Source of the DNA: Fremontodendron californicum
Taxonomy: Eukaryota > Streptophyta > Magnoliopsida > Malvales > Malvaceae
Direction of reading: 5' to 3'
Assembly (NCBI GenBank): GCA_030761205.1
Contig: JAULJL010000004.1
Location: 39,342,172-39,406,171 of the forward strand
DNA: 64,000 nucleotides
This document shows, in pieces, positions 8,566 to 21,775 of the stretch. The position numbers and the translations under genes are program-made. The notes under the pieces are model-generated. The model saw only the letters and a program-made list of their open reading frames with translations, was not told where the DNA came from and made no database searches. Within the stretch, counting starts at the first letter, position 1, and each line of letters opens with the position of its first letter.

Positions 8566-10880
8566 CAAGCACCTAGAAAACTTAAGAATTGGAAAATATT
8601 CTTTCAAGTACTTTTTTTTTTCTCCCCTTTTAGCTCTTCCTCGTTTTTAGACTCATAATTCATGGATCTGATCCGTAGGTAAAGAATGCTACACATAATC
8701 TCAATGGAGAAATTATAGGAATAAACATTTCAAACTAAGAAAAACAAAATATAGCCATGCCCTTTATTGTAATAAATTTGTTGATTTACTCCTATGGGTT
8801 TAATCTTATTTTTGATTATTTTAAAACATAGAATTCAAACTCTACTTCTTTAAGCATATAGTAAAGAATACATGTACTAATTACCGAACCAAATGCAGAA
8901 TATTTAACTTAGTTAAACATAAAGGCCTTCAAATTATATTCATTATTATATATGCATCATGAATCTAAGTGTTGCTTAAAATTTTCACCATAAGTGATGA
9001 TAGAGATTATCTTACTCATTTAGGAGAGTTTTTATATTTCACAAAAAAAAAAAAAAAAATAGCAGGGTGACACAAACTTTTAAAATATATTTTTTAAAAA
9101 TAAGACATGTGGTAGTAATTTTTAATCTTACTTATGAAATTAAAAAAATTTACTGTCAATGTATAAAAACGAATTCTGGATGGTATAGGTAATATGGAAT
9201 TTACTTTATTTGCCAAAGATCCTTGACCAAATATGCACCAAAATATGATATCTATTTCTTCAACAATCTGCTATTTTATTTAGCCCAAAGTATACAAACC
9301 AAACATGTTTAAGCCCAAAAGTATGAATTGGGCCAAAAGATAAAGGTTAAATTTATTTTATATGGGCCTAGGCCATGGACAAAATCTTCCGGATTTTGAT
9401 GCTTTTGAGCCCGAGAAACATGTTTACTTTTGTACAGTTTGGTTCCAATCTTAAAAGTCCGTGCTGAAGTAATGAAACGTGCGAAACACGTGGAATTTTG
9501 TCAGTCGGCCACGAGTGGCACTCCACGGTAGCCGCGCTGCACCGCTTTGACCGACTCCCCTGCTTCTAAAGTGCACAATAGTCAATACGGTCGGATTTAA
9601 ATTTTTTATATCAACCATTGAATTACATGCTCCAAATAATCAAAGTGATGTTTAACTGTATACCTTATTATATTTTCATTTTATTAGAGTAAAAATTTAA
9701 AAGAATTTAGACCACACTTTAAAATTATTATATATAGTAATATTTTTATCAAATATATTATAAATAATGAATAAAATTATTAATTATTACATTTAATATA
9801 ATATTATTACTATAAATAAGATTTTGTTAATGTCTTTGAAACACTTTTTAACATTAATTAATATATTATTTATAACAATAATTTTGTATTAAATACAATA
9901 ATTAATAAATTTGGGTGAAAATCTCATTATATATAATAACTTTAAAAAATACTACTAATTGGCAAAATCTTTACAAATAATATATTAATTATGCGAAATG
10001 TTAATTGTTAAGGTAATATTAAAAAAAAAAATACAATTAATAAATTATTATTTTTTGAATTCAATAAAAATAATAAATTAAGTATAAAAAAATTTAAAAT
10101 AATAAATAAATAATTCTTAATTAATATCTATAAATATTCATTAACCAAACACGTTAACTAATTTTAAGAAACACCTAAAAACACTTACTAACAAAACCAA
10201 ACTTAAAAGGCGATTGAAATTACCTAATATCTTTGCAAAAAGAAAACCTCTTACCTCCAAAAATTTTGTGGCTAGGCAAACAAGATACCAGTAAAATGGT
10301 TTAATTTAGAATTCATCTATTAATACATTAATAGTAATTTTTTTTAATTTTATAAATAATAAATGATTTAAAAGATTATCATATATATTTTTTTATTTTT
10401 TATTATAATTTAAAAGTATATATCAGTTTTTTAACTTTGCTTATGAAAATTTAAAGCTGAACTGAAGGTGTATTAAATAATTTTTCTTTAATTTATAACC
10501 AAACACAAATGCCAAAAAGAGCAGAAGTGGTCTCTTTGGGCCTTGAAAGGAATTATTTAAAGTATCTTCTTTCAGTTCACATTCCAGCCACCCATTACCA
10601 AAAGTAGGCCCATTTTTCTCCTATCAAACCATACAAAGCCACGTGTACCGTTTTTATAAGGTTCAGACCAGCCAATTCCTAACTCCACAACACGGCAAAA
10701 TTTGGAACATCATATGATGCATATTTCCCCTCTCGTGGCGCTTTCCCATTGGTAGTTTGTAACACCTTGACATAAATTAAGATAAAAGCATTGCCCTAAG
10801 AAATAATCAGGTGCATCGCACCCCACGCTAAATCAAATCAACGTTCAATTAAAAAATTAATTTTATTTTTCGGGGTCTTT
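8566..10880. other. AT-rich intergenic region upstream of UBP23
   Basis: Mostly AT-rich low-complexity DNA with several A/T-rich repeat-like blocks at about 9700-10200. These contain GATTTTGTTAA...TTTGAAACACTT words related to the short element at 29896-30084. A GC-richer island at about 9460-9600 includes a CACGTGG G-box (9487-9493). No gene recognised. Confidence 0.55.
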
Positions 10881-10884
10881 GCAG

Positions 10885-10892
10885 TAGGGTTT
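10885..10892 (+). promoter_or_regulatory. Telo-box (TAGGGTTT) upstream of UBP23
   Basis: TAGGGTTT about 160 bp upstream of the UBP23 start codon, followed by a pyrimidine-rich stretch (10905-10985) typical of plant core promoters and leaders. Telo-boxes are common near the transcription start of plant growth-related genes. Confidence 0.4.
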
Positions 10893-11049
10893 AATAGTGA
10901 GCTTCGTCTCTTTTTTCTCTTCCTCTTTCGCAGAAGCCGAAAAAAGGTCTCTGCTTTAATTTTTTTTTTCTTTTTTTTTTTCATCGAAAACCTCTCTACA
11001 TATTAAAACGGGCACGGAATTTATAAACCGACCCGATTTTTTTCTAAAC

Positions 11050-14000
11050 ATGGAAGCAACGGTGGTTAGATGCTCGGAATTGAGAATCGAAGCAGCAACG
11101 GAGGAGTGTTCGGATCTTGTAAACGGGTCATTGGCTTCAGGTTCTCCTAGTGTTGATCTGTCTAAGAGAAAGATCGTGTTCCATCCAGCAAGGAATCCCT
11201 TTAATGGGTTAAAAAGTTACGGGGATGGGGATTTTAAAATCGAGACGCTAAACCCTGGTCCGGGTCCGAAGCTTGTAAACGGGGTGGGGTCGGGTCAGGT
11301 GGGTGTTACAGGAAGGAAGGTTGATGGGTCTGATATGTGGGAGAATCGGTTGGATCCAGTTCTCAGTTTGAGGACTACTTTTCGTAAAATTGTAAGCTTT
11401 TCTTTTGATGTTTCAAGTTAATTTTTGATGGTTTTTTTTTTTTCCTTCCTATTTGTAACCTTTCTCTCAAATTTTGTGTTTTTGTTGAGTTTTAGATTAG
11501 TGTCGTTTAGTATTTGCTTAATTTTATGACTTTATGTGAAATTCTATCCTTTGTCTTGGCGTGTTTTCAGTTTCTTAATTTGTCTTGGATGTTTCCATGA
11601 ATGGTTAAACTGCATTACTTCATTGAGCTTGCTTTTATACATTTTTCGTTTATGTGGAGTCGTTTGTCAAATGCAGTTTTTGGAGATTTCTATGGCTCTT
11701 CTCTACCATTTGAGCTTTGTTGGTTTCGTCTGACAATAGTATAAAGTGTCTTCAATGGAAGTATTTTGCTTGTTTCCAACGAACGTAGTCTTAAATGTCG
11801 GATTTGTTTTATTTGTTTTTATTGGCAAATGCTAAGATAGGTGGATTTTACAATTAACTCAGTCACTATCATGGCATGAATATTTACAGGGTGCTGGTTT
11901 GGAGAATCTCGGGAACACTTGTTTTCTTAATTCAGTATTGCAATGTCTGACATACACGGAGCCTTTAGTAGCTTACCTACAGAGTGGCAAGCATCAAAAT
12001 TCTTGTGAGTTAAACTGTCCTCTTTTCGCTCTAACATGTTATAGATGTGTTTATTCACTTATGTGCATCAATATGTATGCATAAAGTTACCTGTTATGTT
12101 TTGGCTAGAAGTGCAAGTCTAGCTTCACATGTTATGTTCTTATATTTCATCTCTGATGGCCATATTTCAATTGGTTCGTGAAGGCCGTATTGCTGGATTT
12201 TGTGCCTTATGTGCTATCCAGAGACATGTTAGCCGCGCTCTACAATCAACTGGGAGAATATTGGCACCGAATGATCTGGTCTCAAACCTACGATGTATCC
12301 TTTTTGTGTATCATGTCATTGAATATCTTGATATTCCGCTGAGGTGCATTAGATATTTCCTTATTAATCCTTAGCCAACGGAGATTAGTCAAGGCAATGC
12401 TGTTAGCTATATGTTTCTGAAATGCATTTGAGGGAATTATTTGTTGTATTACTGCCACAAATTTAACCTGAATTAATATTAATATTGATTGCTAATAATT
12501 GATGTTCTCCTGATTAAGGCATTCTGATCTTTAGTTTCCAGGACTTGTGATTCTTGACTTCATGATTAGGCATATCTCGAAACTTCCGAAATTCTCGACA
12601 GGAGGATGCACATGAGTACATGGTAAACCTGCTGGAATCCATGCACAAGTGCTGCTTACCTTCAGGAGTACCAAGTGAATCTCCTAGTGCTTATGAGAAG
12701 AGTTTGGTGCACAAGATCTTTGGTGGTCGCCTTCGTAGCCAGGTATAGTTTTTCTTGCTGGATTATGATATGACCAAATTCTAAACAGATATTTGCTAGA
12801 TTTTGACAGTTTCTTAATGTGTTGCAAGTAAGCAATGAAAATTCATGTACTTAATATATATATATATATATGTTAAAGTTGTTGTTTAAACTTCTAATAA
12901 AATGATGCTCCTGTACATTATTCAATGGTTTCTTGTTACATCTTCAGGTGAAATGCATGCAGTGTTCTTACTGCTCCGATACATTTGATCCCTTCCTTGA
13001 TTTAAGTCTTGAAATAGTTAAGGCAGATTCCTTGCATAAAGCACTTAAAAACTTCACTGCTGCGGAGCTTTTAGATGGAGGGGAGAGACAATATCAATGC
13101 CAACGCTGCAAGCAGAAAGTTAGGGCAATCAAACAGCTCACAGTTTACAACACACCTCATGTACTTACAATCCATCTAAAGAGATTTCGAGCACATGATT
13201 TTGGGCAAAAGATTGACAGGAAAGTTGAATTTGGTCCAACCTTAGACATGAAGCCTTTTGTCAGTGGTTCCAATGTGAGTAAACTTCTTTTGCATGCTGC
13301 AACTTTTCTGAAATGAGTGAGTTAGTAGGTTATTAAGCCATTCTTTGGAAACACAAAAAGTAGTGTCAAAAGAATAATGCAATGTCATATAAGTGTCTTT
13401 TCTCATATGACTTTTAAGGGGCAATGATCTTAGGAAGAAGTTATGTTCATTTACTGTTTATTCTGTTAGTTTTTTTCATCCTGAATATGTACAGCATTCT
13501 GCTATGAGGAAACTATGCTTGTAATCATCTTGCCAATAACTTTGACATCATGCTTTATTTAACTAATTGAAAAGTTAAGTTTGTTGGACTTGGCAGGAAG
13601 GAGATTTGAAGTACACTCTTTATGGCGTTCTGGTTCATTGTGGATGGAGCACTCATTCTGGCCACTACTACTGTTTTGTTCGCACATCAAGTGGCATGTG
13701 GTACTCCCTTGATGACAACAGGGTACTTGAAACAACTTTGTCCTTTAGATTTTTCCTTGCTATTAGAATGCTAGTAGGTTTAATCAGTGAGAGGATATTA
13801 TTCCCTACTTATTAAGAAGGACCTCCTTCTCTTCCACTAAAAGTGGGGAAATGATCAAGATGCTGACCTATTTTAACCCTGCTGTTTTTGCAAGATTTAG
13901 AAGCACATTGTTATCTTTGAACCATGTGGCTTACTGTGCTATGTTTGCAAGCCATAAGAGATGTTCATTATTGGAACTTGAGGACTACTTTAATTTATGC

Positions 14001-16422
14001 AAACATGACTCATACGATCATTCCATCACATGTAATGGAATAAAGAGAGATTAAGGGTGGGGATGAGGAACTATTTTTGTTTCTTATTCTATTATTTAGA
14101 AGATCCCTTACTAGATGCATTATTATGGATCTTGGGAATGAACCTTCTTATGTGTTTCCAAACATAATGCAACAGGTTCTCCAGGTCAGTGAGAGGACTG
14201 TTTTGGAGCAGAAGGCATACATGTTGTTTTATGTTCGTGACAGAAGAAATACTGCTCCAAGAAAACCTGTTGATATTCTTCAGAGAGATAACTTAAAAGC
14301 AAATGTGAATGGAAAGTCTATTTTTAATCAAAATCGTAAGGAACATGTGCAAACTGGTCCAGTTCAGAATAAATTATCTGCTTTAGGCACTTCTGCTGCT
14401 ATGCCTCAAAAGGATACCGTTAATGGTGGCTTATCAAAGGAGACAGTCAGGAAGGAAGTACCATCTCAGCAAAACACTGTGCAGCTAATGGCAGAAAGCT
14501 TAGTGCTTAAAAAGGAGTCCATTTTACCCTCTTCCAATGTGCCATTATTGAAGGACTCATCACAAGCATCTGCTTCAAACCTAGTTCATGGTGAAAACTT
14601 GCAACAATCAGCAGGTTCTGTGGTTGGCAATGTTGAGAGTTCTAATATTGAAAATTCAACTGTTACTACTGGTGCCAAAGATAGTGACTGCAATGAGAGT
14701 GGAAACTGTAAAAGGGAATTTGGAGTCCCAGTGATGATATCACCCAATCAGAACTCAGGCACTGATAAGATTGCGACTAAAGAGACCTTGAAGAAGGTAT
14801 ATGCATGTTTCATTCCCTACACAGGCTTCTGTCTCCTACGTTATTTGCTCCTGTTTCTAATTTGTAAATCCATTTTTGCCTCCAGATTAATCTTGCTTCA
14901 AACATTGAGGTTTCAAGTAATGTTGCATTAGAAGATTTGATCGAGAAAGCAGTGAAGAAAGTTCCTGGTGAAGTTCCATCTACGAGTACTACTGATGAAA
15001 CATCAAAGAATCTTCGTGCCATTAGGTCTCCAAATAAACCAAACTGTGACAGTAATAAGGTGATTGTATATATCATATTCCATATCTAACACTAATAATT
15101 TTAGTACTTGTACATTGAATTATAATTTGTTTCCCATTTCATTTCCAGATTGGAGATGTTTCCTACCACAGTACTGGTGACAAGTCACTGAATGAGAAGG
15201 GAGATGATAGTAGCCAAAAAAAGTTTTCCAAGTGGCCTTCGAGCATGCCAAATGGATCTTTGGAGACTGAAGCTCCTGAATATGCACCCTCTAGAAAATC
15301 AAAGAAGCATCATCTGAAGCGTCAGCTTAAAAACGTGCATATTGGCTTAAAATCAAAATTTTTCATGGCATCTCTACACATGCGCAGCAAGAAGAAACAT
15401 AAAAGGAGCAAGAAACGTGCATTAAATGCCCACGTTCTTTGTAAAGGAATTTTGTTGGATAAGGATTGTTTTCCCTCAGATCTGGGGCCATCTACATCTG
15501 AGAAATCCAGCACAATCACTTTAGGTTCGATTCATGGGAGGAAAAAGGCAGCCAATGATAGTACTCTGAAAAATGTTGAAGATAGTGCCAGTTCCTTGAC
15601 AAATACTGTAGATGGAGCATTTAAAGAGAGGATTTATGAGAATGGTGCTGTTCTTGCAACTGATCAACATGTAGATAGGAATTCTGGCTCAGTCTCAGAA
15701 GCGAACTGGCATAACTCGAGAGAAACCGATTCTTTGAAACATAGCAAAACGGGTGCATCTCCGAATAGGCATGTGCTTACCCAAGGTCTAGGGGAGACAA
15801 CTGGTGCGTACTTATCTAAAATATCTATTCCAGCTCCTCTTTTACATCATGCTTTTGAATTTCATTTCTCACATTTACATGTACTTCATCTGCATTTAAA
15901 TCCTGCAGTAGTTCTGCTGAATTTTTTTCTTTGACTTGCTATGTTATTCTTTGCCTTGTTTTGTTTGCTGCAGTTGCAAGATGGGATGATATGGACTTTG
16001 ACTCACCCGCGCAGACCGTAGAAGCAAATGGTATGGATGGTCTCAAAATTGGATACGTTCTGGATGAATGGTGAGTGGACATAGATGCATTCTTTCTTAT
16101 AATCCTTTGGTTGCCACAACATCTTTAGCTGCTGCATTTGTTAATATTTGGAAAAGGATGTGCTTTTGAATCTTGATTTCCTCATAAAATGTGTGTGAAT
16201 GAATAGCTTTGACTGGATTAAAGATTTTAATCTCATAATGCTTGGTTTAATATTTTTTACAGGGATGAAGAATATGACCGTGGTAAGAGGAAGAAGATAA
16301 GGCAAAATAAACCCAACTTTGGTGGTCCAAATCCTTTCCAACAAATTGCAACCAAGAAAACACAGTTCAAGAAGGCGAAACTGGACCATTCTAACTCTGG
16401 AAACCGACCATTCAGGATATGA
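11050..16422 (+). CDS. UBP23: Ubiquitin carboxyl-terminal hydrolase 23-like deubiquitinase
   Basis: A cysteine protease that removes ubiquitin from proteins; plant relative of human USP36/USP42. Eleven exons: 11050-11391, 11890-12004, 12184-12294, 12570-12742, 12948-13274, 13597-13722, 14176-14796, 14886-15059, 15149-15803, 15974-16070, 16263-16422; all phases close, giving 966 residues. The Cys box GLENLGNTCFLNSVLQCL holds the catalytic Cys about 125. CMQC (about 250-253) and CQRC (about 298-301) form the zinc ribbon. The His box HSGHYYCF (His about 379) and SLDDNRV complete the site. The long C-terminal half is low-complexity with basic clusters (KSKKHHLKRQ, RSKKKHKRSKKR) that look like nuclear or nucleolar signals. 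Arabidopsis UBP23 is somewhat shorter. Exon 7 stays open into its intron, but the splice site is well supported. Confidence 0.93.
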
Positions 16423-17448
16423 AGTACTAATCCGATATCAATTTGGAGCAATTTTTGACCTGTCTGTCCGCTGTTATATTTTATCTAGTAATTGTTGCTG
16501 TCTTGTTGACATGAGCTAAATTGTATTTTATAATCAGGAGGTTGTTTTAAAGTGGAGAACAAAAGAACAATATTCAAACAATTCAGAATTTTTTCATTTT
16601 ATGTTTTTTCCATTTTGAAATTTCTTGATTAGGGAAAGAGAGTCATGAATATCAATGTATTAACTTAGTTTTGGACTTTGGGTATTGAGAATTGTTGTTT
16701 TTCATTGTAATTTTAATTTACAATGGCATTTGATTTAAAAGGGTATTCTGGGAGGTTAATCTCCAAATGTCTAGCCACAAACAAAAGATTATTTTATCTT
16801 AAAAGCTGCTAATGTATCATATTTTCATAAACAATACTTATTATTTGACGTTTTTGTTCAAGCAGGTGGATTTATACTTGATTTTTGACTATTTTTTTTT
16901 TTTTTTTTTATATATAAAGGTCACAGTTTAAATAGGATAGGAAAAGAAATATAAATATTAAGATTCGAATTTTAAATTTATTAAATATTTTTTTTTTTAA
17001 AAGATTATATGAATTAATTAAGTCTCGAATTCTCGATTTTTAGTTTTGACTGTTGGTTTAATTGGGTTTTCAGTTTTGACTTTTGATCCTATGATCCAGG
17101 ACAAGGTGATCGTCCAACCCGGAAATAAATCCCCCAATTCATGGGTCCATCATCCATGCTAGTTTTGTTTTCAAGAAAGGCTCAGCCTAATAATTACAAG
17201 TTAGAACATAATAGGCTCATCAACTTTTATACTCTTCAATCTTCATGGGTCATTACATCATTTTTGTGTGGTTTGAGTTGTGACATTTTTCCTTTTTTTT
17301 TTTTTTTAGAATGGAAAATTCAAAATCTACTCTTTAAATAGAGAGATATTGAACTAAATGTTCGAAATGTTAGATCATTTTTGTGTGATGTGAGTTGTAA
17401 GAATTAAATTCAAAACCTAATCGAACTAACTGTTCTGAACGTAACTTA
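16423..17448. other. UBP23 3' region and intergenic DNA
   Basis: Holds the UBP23 3' untranslated region, then AT-rich spacer with T-runs at about 16890-16910 and 17285-17307. No further gene recognised. Confidence 0.5.
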
Positions 17449-17951
17449 GGGTATATTTGATAAAGCATTGAAAATTTGGAATACATTGAAAAAGAAAATT
17501 TTCAACATTTAATTTTTTCAATGTGTTTGATAACCCATATTAAGTTTTACTTAATAAAAAATTTTGAACAAAAAAGTGCTGAATAAGATAAGCAGGTAGG
17601 GAGCTACTTATCACTTAATAGAGAAAATGTTAAATCAAATTTATTTTTAAAAAAAATTATATTTGAACTATTTTTTTTTTTTTTTTACAAACGATGAGAT
17701 ATTTAAATTTACTCCTTTAATTTTTATCTAAAATTATCAAAAATAATATAAAATTTTATGTTAATAAGATTAAAATTATAAAATGAATAATTTTTCAAAA
17801 TTCAAGATTTACAATTATCAAACAATATAATTATTTTCAGTAATATACCAAACAGTTTTTATAATAAAAGTCAGTGCTTATAAATTCAATACTAAAAATT
17901 CAGTACTTAATTTTTCAACACTTAATTTTTCAGTTCATCAAACAACATCTT
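17449..17951. repeat. Candidate MITE (GGGTATATTTGAT ends)
   Basis: The left end GGGTATATTTGATAAAGC and right end ATCAAACAACATCTT are imperfectly inverted. The interior repeats TTTTCAATGTGTTTGATAA-like and CAGTACTTAATTTTTCAACA-like words. A short flanking repeat ACTTA is present on both sides. No coding capacity. Confidence 0.4.
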
Positions 17952-20900
17952 ACTTACGAAAGTTAATAAAGAAAATATTAATGAATATCGTCTCTTAATT
18001 GATGGATTTTTCTCTCCTTTATTCACTTACCAACATAATGCGACTCTTATTATCCAAAAAAAAAAAAAAAACATAATGCGACTCTCATTATCCTATCCTC
18101 TTCTTTTTTTATAGAAAAATACCTCAAACAATCCTAAAAAAAAAAAATAGGTAAAAGCTAGTCTTTTTCTTTTTATTGAGTGGTAGTCATGATTATTACT
18201 ATTATATTCTTTCTTTTTTTTTTTTTTTTGTTGCCATAATTGTTAGTTAACAGTGGGGCAGTGCCCCAAGGCTTAAGTTTGCTTCATTCATACATAAAAA
18301 ATTGGGTGGCAATCCAATAATCATACCTATTCAACTCAATACATCACTTATTCTCGTGATTGCATTGCATTTCCCTTTTAACATTTTTATTTAAAATTTT
18401 TGTCATAATGTGTTATTATGCTCATCACATTATTCATTGCCAAATTTCTTCTTTTTTTTTTTTTTTTTGGGTAGAGAAACAAGAAAAAATTTTACTTTCA
18501 TTTTTTACAAGAAAGATAAGGGAAAAAAAACCCAATTTGAATATAAAATAAAAATAAGTAATGGAAATGGTTGACATCATTTTAAACTATTTTCACCAAA
18601 TAAAATTTATCTATTATTGTAGTATGTCATGGGAAAACCAAAACAATTTACTTTTTTTTTTTTTAGTTTGAGTTGAATTTTTACGAATTTTTCTATTGAG
18701 TGTTTTAATGGTATTTTTTTAAAATTATTATATTAAGTAAGTTTTTTTAATGTATTAAAATTTATTAAATTAATTATCAATTATTGTATTTAATCCAGTA
18801 ATATAATTATAAATATTAATTTAATTAACCTTAAAAAATGTTTAGAAACATTCTTTTATATATACATATATATATATTTGTTTATTTGATGGTCTTAAGT
18901 TTCTTTAATTGAACTAAAGTTTGATAACATAATTAATTTTGTTAGTAGAAAAATATGTTATTTTGGAGGAACATAGTTTGAAGATATGGGCATATTATTA
19001 TATTATATATATATATATATATATAATAAATAAATGTCGGTTGATTTCTTGTTACTCATCTTCCTCAATCAATGCAAATCATTAAGATTGCTTCTTTTTT
19101 TTTTTTCGAATTTATGCATGCTCAATTCTCTTCACTTTCTCCCTTATTTTTTTTTTATTTTTTTTTTAAGGAGGGCATGTGCAAAAACTATTACAGTTTG
19201 ATATTTTTCTTTATTAAGGTTGACATCTAATGAAATAAAAAAAAACAATTGATCACTTGATTAATTGACTGATTGTCCCTCAACCTAAAATATTTCAATG
19301 GTTTAAAGTTTTATAATCTAAAGTGTAAGCATAAATTAAAGGGAGAGATTTTATATATAGTACTTCATAATCTCAAACATGACATATAATTATTAATTTA
19401 ATTGTAATATCTTATTTATAAATTTGGGATGCAGAAAAAATACCTCAAAATGGGTTTTTTTTAGTACCAAGTCTTAATAGGAAATAATAATTGCTATTAT
19501 AATGCTATTAACCTTCATAATGCATCCACAAGAGCACTCAAAAGTACATAAGCATGTTGGAAAAATTAGGAGAGTGGGGCCAAAAATCAAGTTAATTATC
19601 AAACCCATACTAGAGCTGCCCCCAAATTGAAATCATGAGAAGAACAACAACTTGGTGGACTCAATTAATCTTTTTGTAAAGGTTTGGATAAATTCTTTTT
19701 AGGTTCTTAATTTGTCATTATAAGGAAAATACGTTAATTTTAAATATGACATGAATATGTGACAAAATATGATGCAACACGAATATAAAAACGTGTCAAA
19801 ATTTATACATCATAAATTATTAACATATCAAAATTTATATAAATATATAATATTTTGAATACGATTATAATATAAAAAATAATATAAATATAACACGAAT
19901 ATAAAAATTATCGTATATAAAAATATGGCAGTTTTTCAATGTTGTATTAGTGAGATGGCCCACTACGTATATGTATGGCCTATATTATTGGATCAAGGTG
20001 TTTTTATGTTTGACAGTTTATATTTAATGTATTCATCGAGTATAAGTTAATATACCATCATTAAATTATATGATATTATTTTATTAAAAGATTAAAAAAA
20101 TTAAAATAATTTTATTTTTAATGAGTATTATCATATCATTAACTGATAATATAAAAATTTATTCATTGTTCATATTTCAAATATAAATCCTTTATAGTTT
20201 GCTTTCTAAGGGTTAAAGGTCAACAAATCCAACTTGCAACTGCCTACTAGCTCTCTCAAGTTCCATTGAAATAATACATTATTTTTGGGTTATCAATTTA
20301 TCATAAACTAAAATATTAAAAAAAATCTTGAATTATTTTAATTTTTAAAGTAAATTATTATATTTTTATTATACTTAAATAATTTTTATGTTTTGAGTTA
20401 TATTAAAATAAATTTTTATTTAAAATAAAATGTTACTTCATGTTAAGAATTTATTTAAATATAAATTAAAAATTTATTTAGATACAATTAAAAGTTAAAG
20501 GTTAATTTAAGTATAAATTATAAATTAAAAGTTTATTTGAATATAATAAAATTTTAAAATAAAATATATTTTAAAACTTTTTTTTTATTATTTTAGCGTT
20601 TCTATTACTTACATTCTTTGAATAAAGTCTACAGTTTACCAAACTTTAGAAGAAAAAAGAGCTTGAACACTGCCATTTTACTGTTAAATTTCCCATGAAT
20701 GTGGCATGACGCATGGCTGATCATTGATCACTGATCACAATCAAACTACTGGAGAAGTTGACCAAACAGAAAAGAGAAAAAAATAAATGTAAAGAGGTTA
20801 GATTTTTAAAACGAAAAAATGACCAAGAAAAAAATCCATTGTTCTTTTTTAAAAAGGTAAATATGTTTTTCTTTTAAAAAACAAAGGAAAAGAAACCAAA

Positions 20901-21100
20901 ACTTCTCATCAATGAGCAGGAAGAAAAAAGAGAAAAGAAAAGATGATCCAACACTCAATGAAGAATCATTGAATACCCACCAACAATCCCTGATAAATTC
21001 ACCAACCTAAGTTATATTTTAAAAAATATTATTTGTATTAAATTCTTCTTTCATTTATGAAGCTCAACTTCTCACAGTTCCAAACTGCCATCTTTCCCTT
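17952..21100. other. Intergenic low-complexity region upstream of the receptor kinase
   Basis: AT-rich DNA with a local duplication of ACATAATGCGACTCTYATTATCC around an A-run (about 18036-18095), many T-runs, an (AT)n tract at about 19003-19024, and a decayed MITE at 19735-19935. No gene or RNA recognised. Confidence 0.5.
19735..19935 (-). repeat. Decayed copy of the TAGACCTGGCAA MITE family
   Basis: Contains AACACGAATATAAAAACGTGTCAAAATTTATA and ATTATTAACATATCAAAATTTATATAAATATATAA-type blocks. These are the reverse complement of blocks in the elements at about 33740-33918 and 62062-62278. Both termini are too decayed to place exactly. Confidence 0.5.
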
Positions 21101-21338
21101 CCCAATATACCCTTGTCTCTGCTTCTCTATCCTTTCAAAACCCTGTTCTTGTTGATTTCCTCTTGAGTTAGTAGTAACATTATTTTCAGGGCAAAACAAA
21201 AAAGAAAGTTTGTACTGATAAGAATAGTTATGTTTGGGAAAGGAGTAGAGCTGTTTATGCTATACACAGAGACAAAAGTGCTTCACTTTGGTTGTTGTTT
21301 GTTTTGTTGGCTTTGGTAGACTTGCAAAGCCAGACAAG

Positions 21339-21465
21339 GTAAGCTCACATTCTCTCCTGAGACACCCAAAGCTTCATAATACCAACAACAAAAAAATCCT
21401 TTTTTTTTTGGAAAATTACCATTCATTCTTCCAAGACCACTGTTCATTTTGTTGGTTTCTTACAG
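21339..21465 (+). other. Candidate 5'-UTR intron of the receptor kinase gene
   Basis: CCAGACAAG|GTAAGCTCAC at the left and TTCTTACAG|GCAC at the right give a good GT-AG pair of 127 bp, about 310 bp upstream of the kinase ATG. Transcript data are needed to confirm it. Confidence 0.4.
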
Positions 21466-21775
21466 GCACTTTTTTGGGATTTTCTGGTCATCACGAGAAC
21501 ACCTAACAAGTCTGCAGCATTTTTAGCCAAATAATCACCTTGTATTTGAAAGCCCAGAAAACTGCTCAAAAGTTGTTCTTATTGGCGGTGTTGGCTTTTA
21601 TTGGACTTTGCAGAACTTGGAAAAGTGTTGTCTTGAGTTGGGTTGACTCAGAACTAGTTATTATATGGTGCTGGTGATTTGAAGTTTAGCGATAGAGGCT
21701 TGAGTTGATTAAAGACGGTGCCTTTTAAGTTTTCTTCTTTCTTGTTGTTTCTAAAATTTTGACCTTTTGGCTCAA

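Noticed and set aside
14077..14175. Extending UBP23 exon 7 upstream to the ATG of the open frame
   Set aside because: The family sequence DDNRVLQVSE demands splicing from 13722 to 14176; the upstream part is intron.
18036..18095. Repeated ACATAATGCGACTC words as the start of a CRISPR-like array
   Set aside because: Only two copies around an A-run in plant nuclear DNA; a slippage duplication.
21767..21775. A start for the receptor kinase three codons upstream
   Set aside because: The codon there is TTG; the first ATG is at 21776 and begins a normal signal peptide.
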